From Gordonia mangrovi (GTDB lineage Bacteria > Actinomycetota > Actinomycetes > Mycobacteriales > Mycobacteriaceae), in the NCBI RefSeq assembly GCF_024734075.1, contig NZ_CP102850.1:1736001-1800000 (forward strand): a stretch of DNA of 64,000 nucleotides, in the 5' to 3' direction. How positions within the stretch are numbered: the stretch's first letter is position 1; every line of letters starts with the position of its first letter. Shown piece by piece: positions 63,367 through 64,000 of this stretch. A program made the translations under genes and the position numbers. Under the pieces are notes generated by a model. That model was not told where the DNA came from and ran no database searches. It saw only the letters and a list, made by a program, of their open reading frames with translations.

Positions 63367-64000
63367 GTGGCCGGACCGCCTGACCCGTCGAGCGTCCGCA
63401 TCTCCGGCGACTGGCATCACTTCGACGTCCGCGCCAACGGACTGCGCTTCCACGCCGTCGAGGCGTCGGAGCCGGGCACGGCCAACCGGCCGCTGGTGCT
63501 GCTGCTGCACGGCTTCGGCGAGTTCTGGTGGAGCTGGCGCCACCAGATCACCGCGCTGGCCGAAGCCGGTTTCCGGGCCGTCGCCGTCGATCTACGCGGC
63601 TACGGCGACTCCGACAAACCACCCCGCGGCTACGACGGCTGGACGCTGGCCGGTGACACGAACGGTCTGGTCCGGGCGCTCGGCCACGCCGACGCCACCC
63701 TGGTGGGCCACGCCGACGGCGGGCTGGTGTGCTGGGCGACCGCGACGCTGCATCCTCGCGTGGTCAACCGCGTCGCCGTCATCGCCTCTCCGCACCCTCG
63801 TGCGCTGCGCCGCGCCATGCTCGCCGACCGCCGTCAACGCGGCGCGTTCCTACCCGGCTTCCTGCACAACCAGCTACCCAAGCTGGGTGAGCGTCGGCTC
63901 GCGGCGCACGACGGCGGCTACCTCACGCAGTACTTCGCCGAGCGGGCCTCGCCCAGCTGGCAGGCCACCGACGATTACGCGGTCACCGTGGACCGCAACC
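63367..64000 (+). CDS. Alpha/beta-hydrolase, epoxide-hydrolase-like (EphE/Rv3670-type), 3' end cut by window edge
   Basis: About 211 codons are visible. Segments include 'LVLLLHGFGEFWWSWRHQ' (HGxP-like oxyanion region), 'AVDLRGYGDSDKPPRGYD' and the nucleophile elbow 'LVGHADGGLVCWATA', where Asp in GHADGG is the expected epoxide-hydrolase nucleophile. The lid domain begins at 'FLPGFLHNQLPKLGERRLAA' and the rest runs off the window. The choice between adjacent GTGs at 63364 and 63367 is open. It is probably in an operon with the upstream membrane protein gene. Confidence 0.85.
   Translation, partial: MAGPPDPSSVRISGDWHHFDVRANGLRFHAVEASEPGTANRPLVLLLHGFGEFWWSWRHQITALAEAGFRAVAVDLRGYGDSDKPPRGYDGWTLAGDTNGLVRALGHADATLVGHADGGLVCWATATLHPRVVNRVAVIASPHPRALRRAMLADRRQRGAFLPGFLHNQLPKLGERRLAAHDGGYLTQYFAERASPSWQATDDYAVTVDRN

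Overview
The window is a chromosomal segment of a high-GC actinomycete of the order Mycobacteriales. The gene content suggests a Gordonia-like member rather than a true Mycobacterium. Supporting signs are strongly G/C-biased third codon positions, many GTG starts, F420-dependent enzymes (fgd, a PPOX protein, a luciferase-like protein), a furA-katG pair, a Pls-type NRPS with a beta-helix C-terminus, and a long stretch following the M. tuberculosis gene order of roughly Rv3630 to Rv3670. That synteny is from memory of the H37Rv map and was not computed. Genus-level assignment is an inference.

Layout. 1-9000: partial TetR regulator, fgd, katG-furA, an ABC exporter, a PPOX protein flanked by 21-bp repeat arrays, two small membrane proteins and an HSL-type esterase. 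9-15 kb: a large stand-alone NRPS-like enzyme, DoxX and an M1 peptidase. 15-25 kb: a cell-envelope sugar block with a flippase-like protein, two family 2 glycosyltransferases (one probably the polyprenyl-phosphate sugar synthase paired with a DUF2304 protein), rmlC-rmlA, rmlB, galE and a large polytopic membrane protein. 25-34 kb: MFS/GntR pair, malic enzyme, then accessory genes (AbiEi-like/DUF559 protein between two copies of a palindromic repeat, PCD-VOC fusion, AraC/VOC pair, tRNA-Thr, and a Fic protein of lower GC). 34-38.5 kb: a LysR regulator next to a NitT/TauT/ThiY-type ABC importer. 38.6-50.8 kb: acyl-CoA synthetase, holB, a membrane adenylate cyclase, topA, cspA and a MrfA-like DUF1998 helicase. 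50.8-57 kb: LLM oxidoreductase and a compact tad pilus/secretion locus with ssd. 57-64 kb: secreted lipase, a structured non-coding region resembling the position of the mycobacterial Ms1 (MTS2823) RNA, a HAD phosphatase, a gene-poor stretch with a CRP-like promoter, an Rv3662c-like protein, acs, a small membrane protein, and the start of an epoxide-hydrolase-like protein.

Regulation. A recurrent feature is a TAnnnT -10 hexamer lying 6-7 nt ahead of the start codon of at least twelve genes. This is the arrangement expected for leaderless mRNAs, and it fixes several starts. Two CRP/GlxR-like 16-mers (TGTGA-N6-TCACA with one mismatch each) lie in the acs neighbourhood, in the same window as a class III adenylate cyclase gene.

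The most unusual content is repetitive. Four families of inverted or tandem intergenic repeats sit mostly at convergent or operon-end junctions. Two of them, unrelated in sequence, share an exact 21-bp period. One palindromic family supplies the last codons and stop of the gene it flanks. Many long antisense ORFs (for example opposite katG, topA and the NRPS) are composition artefacts and are left out.
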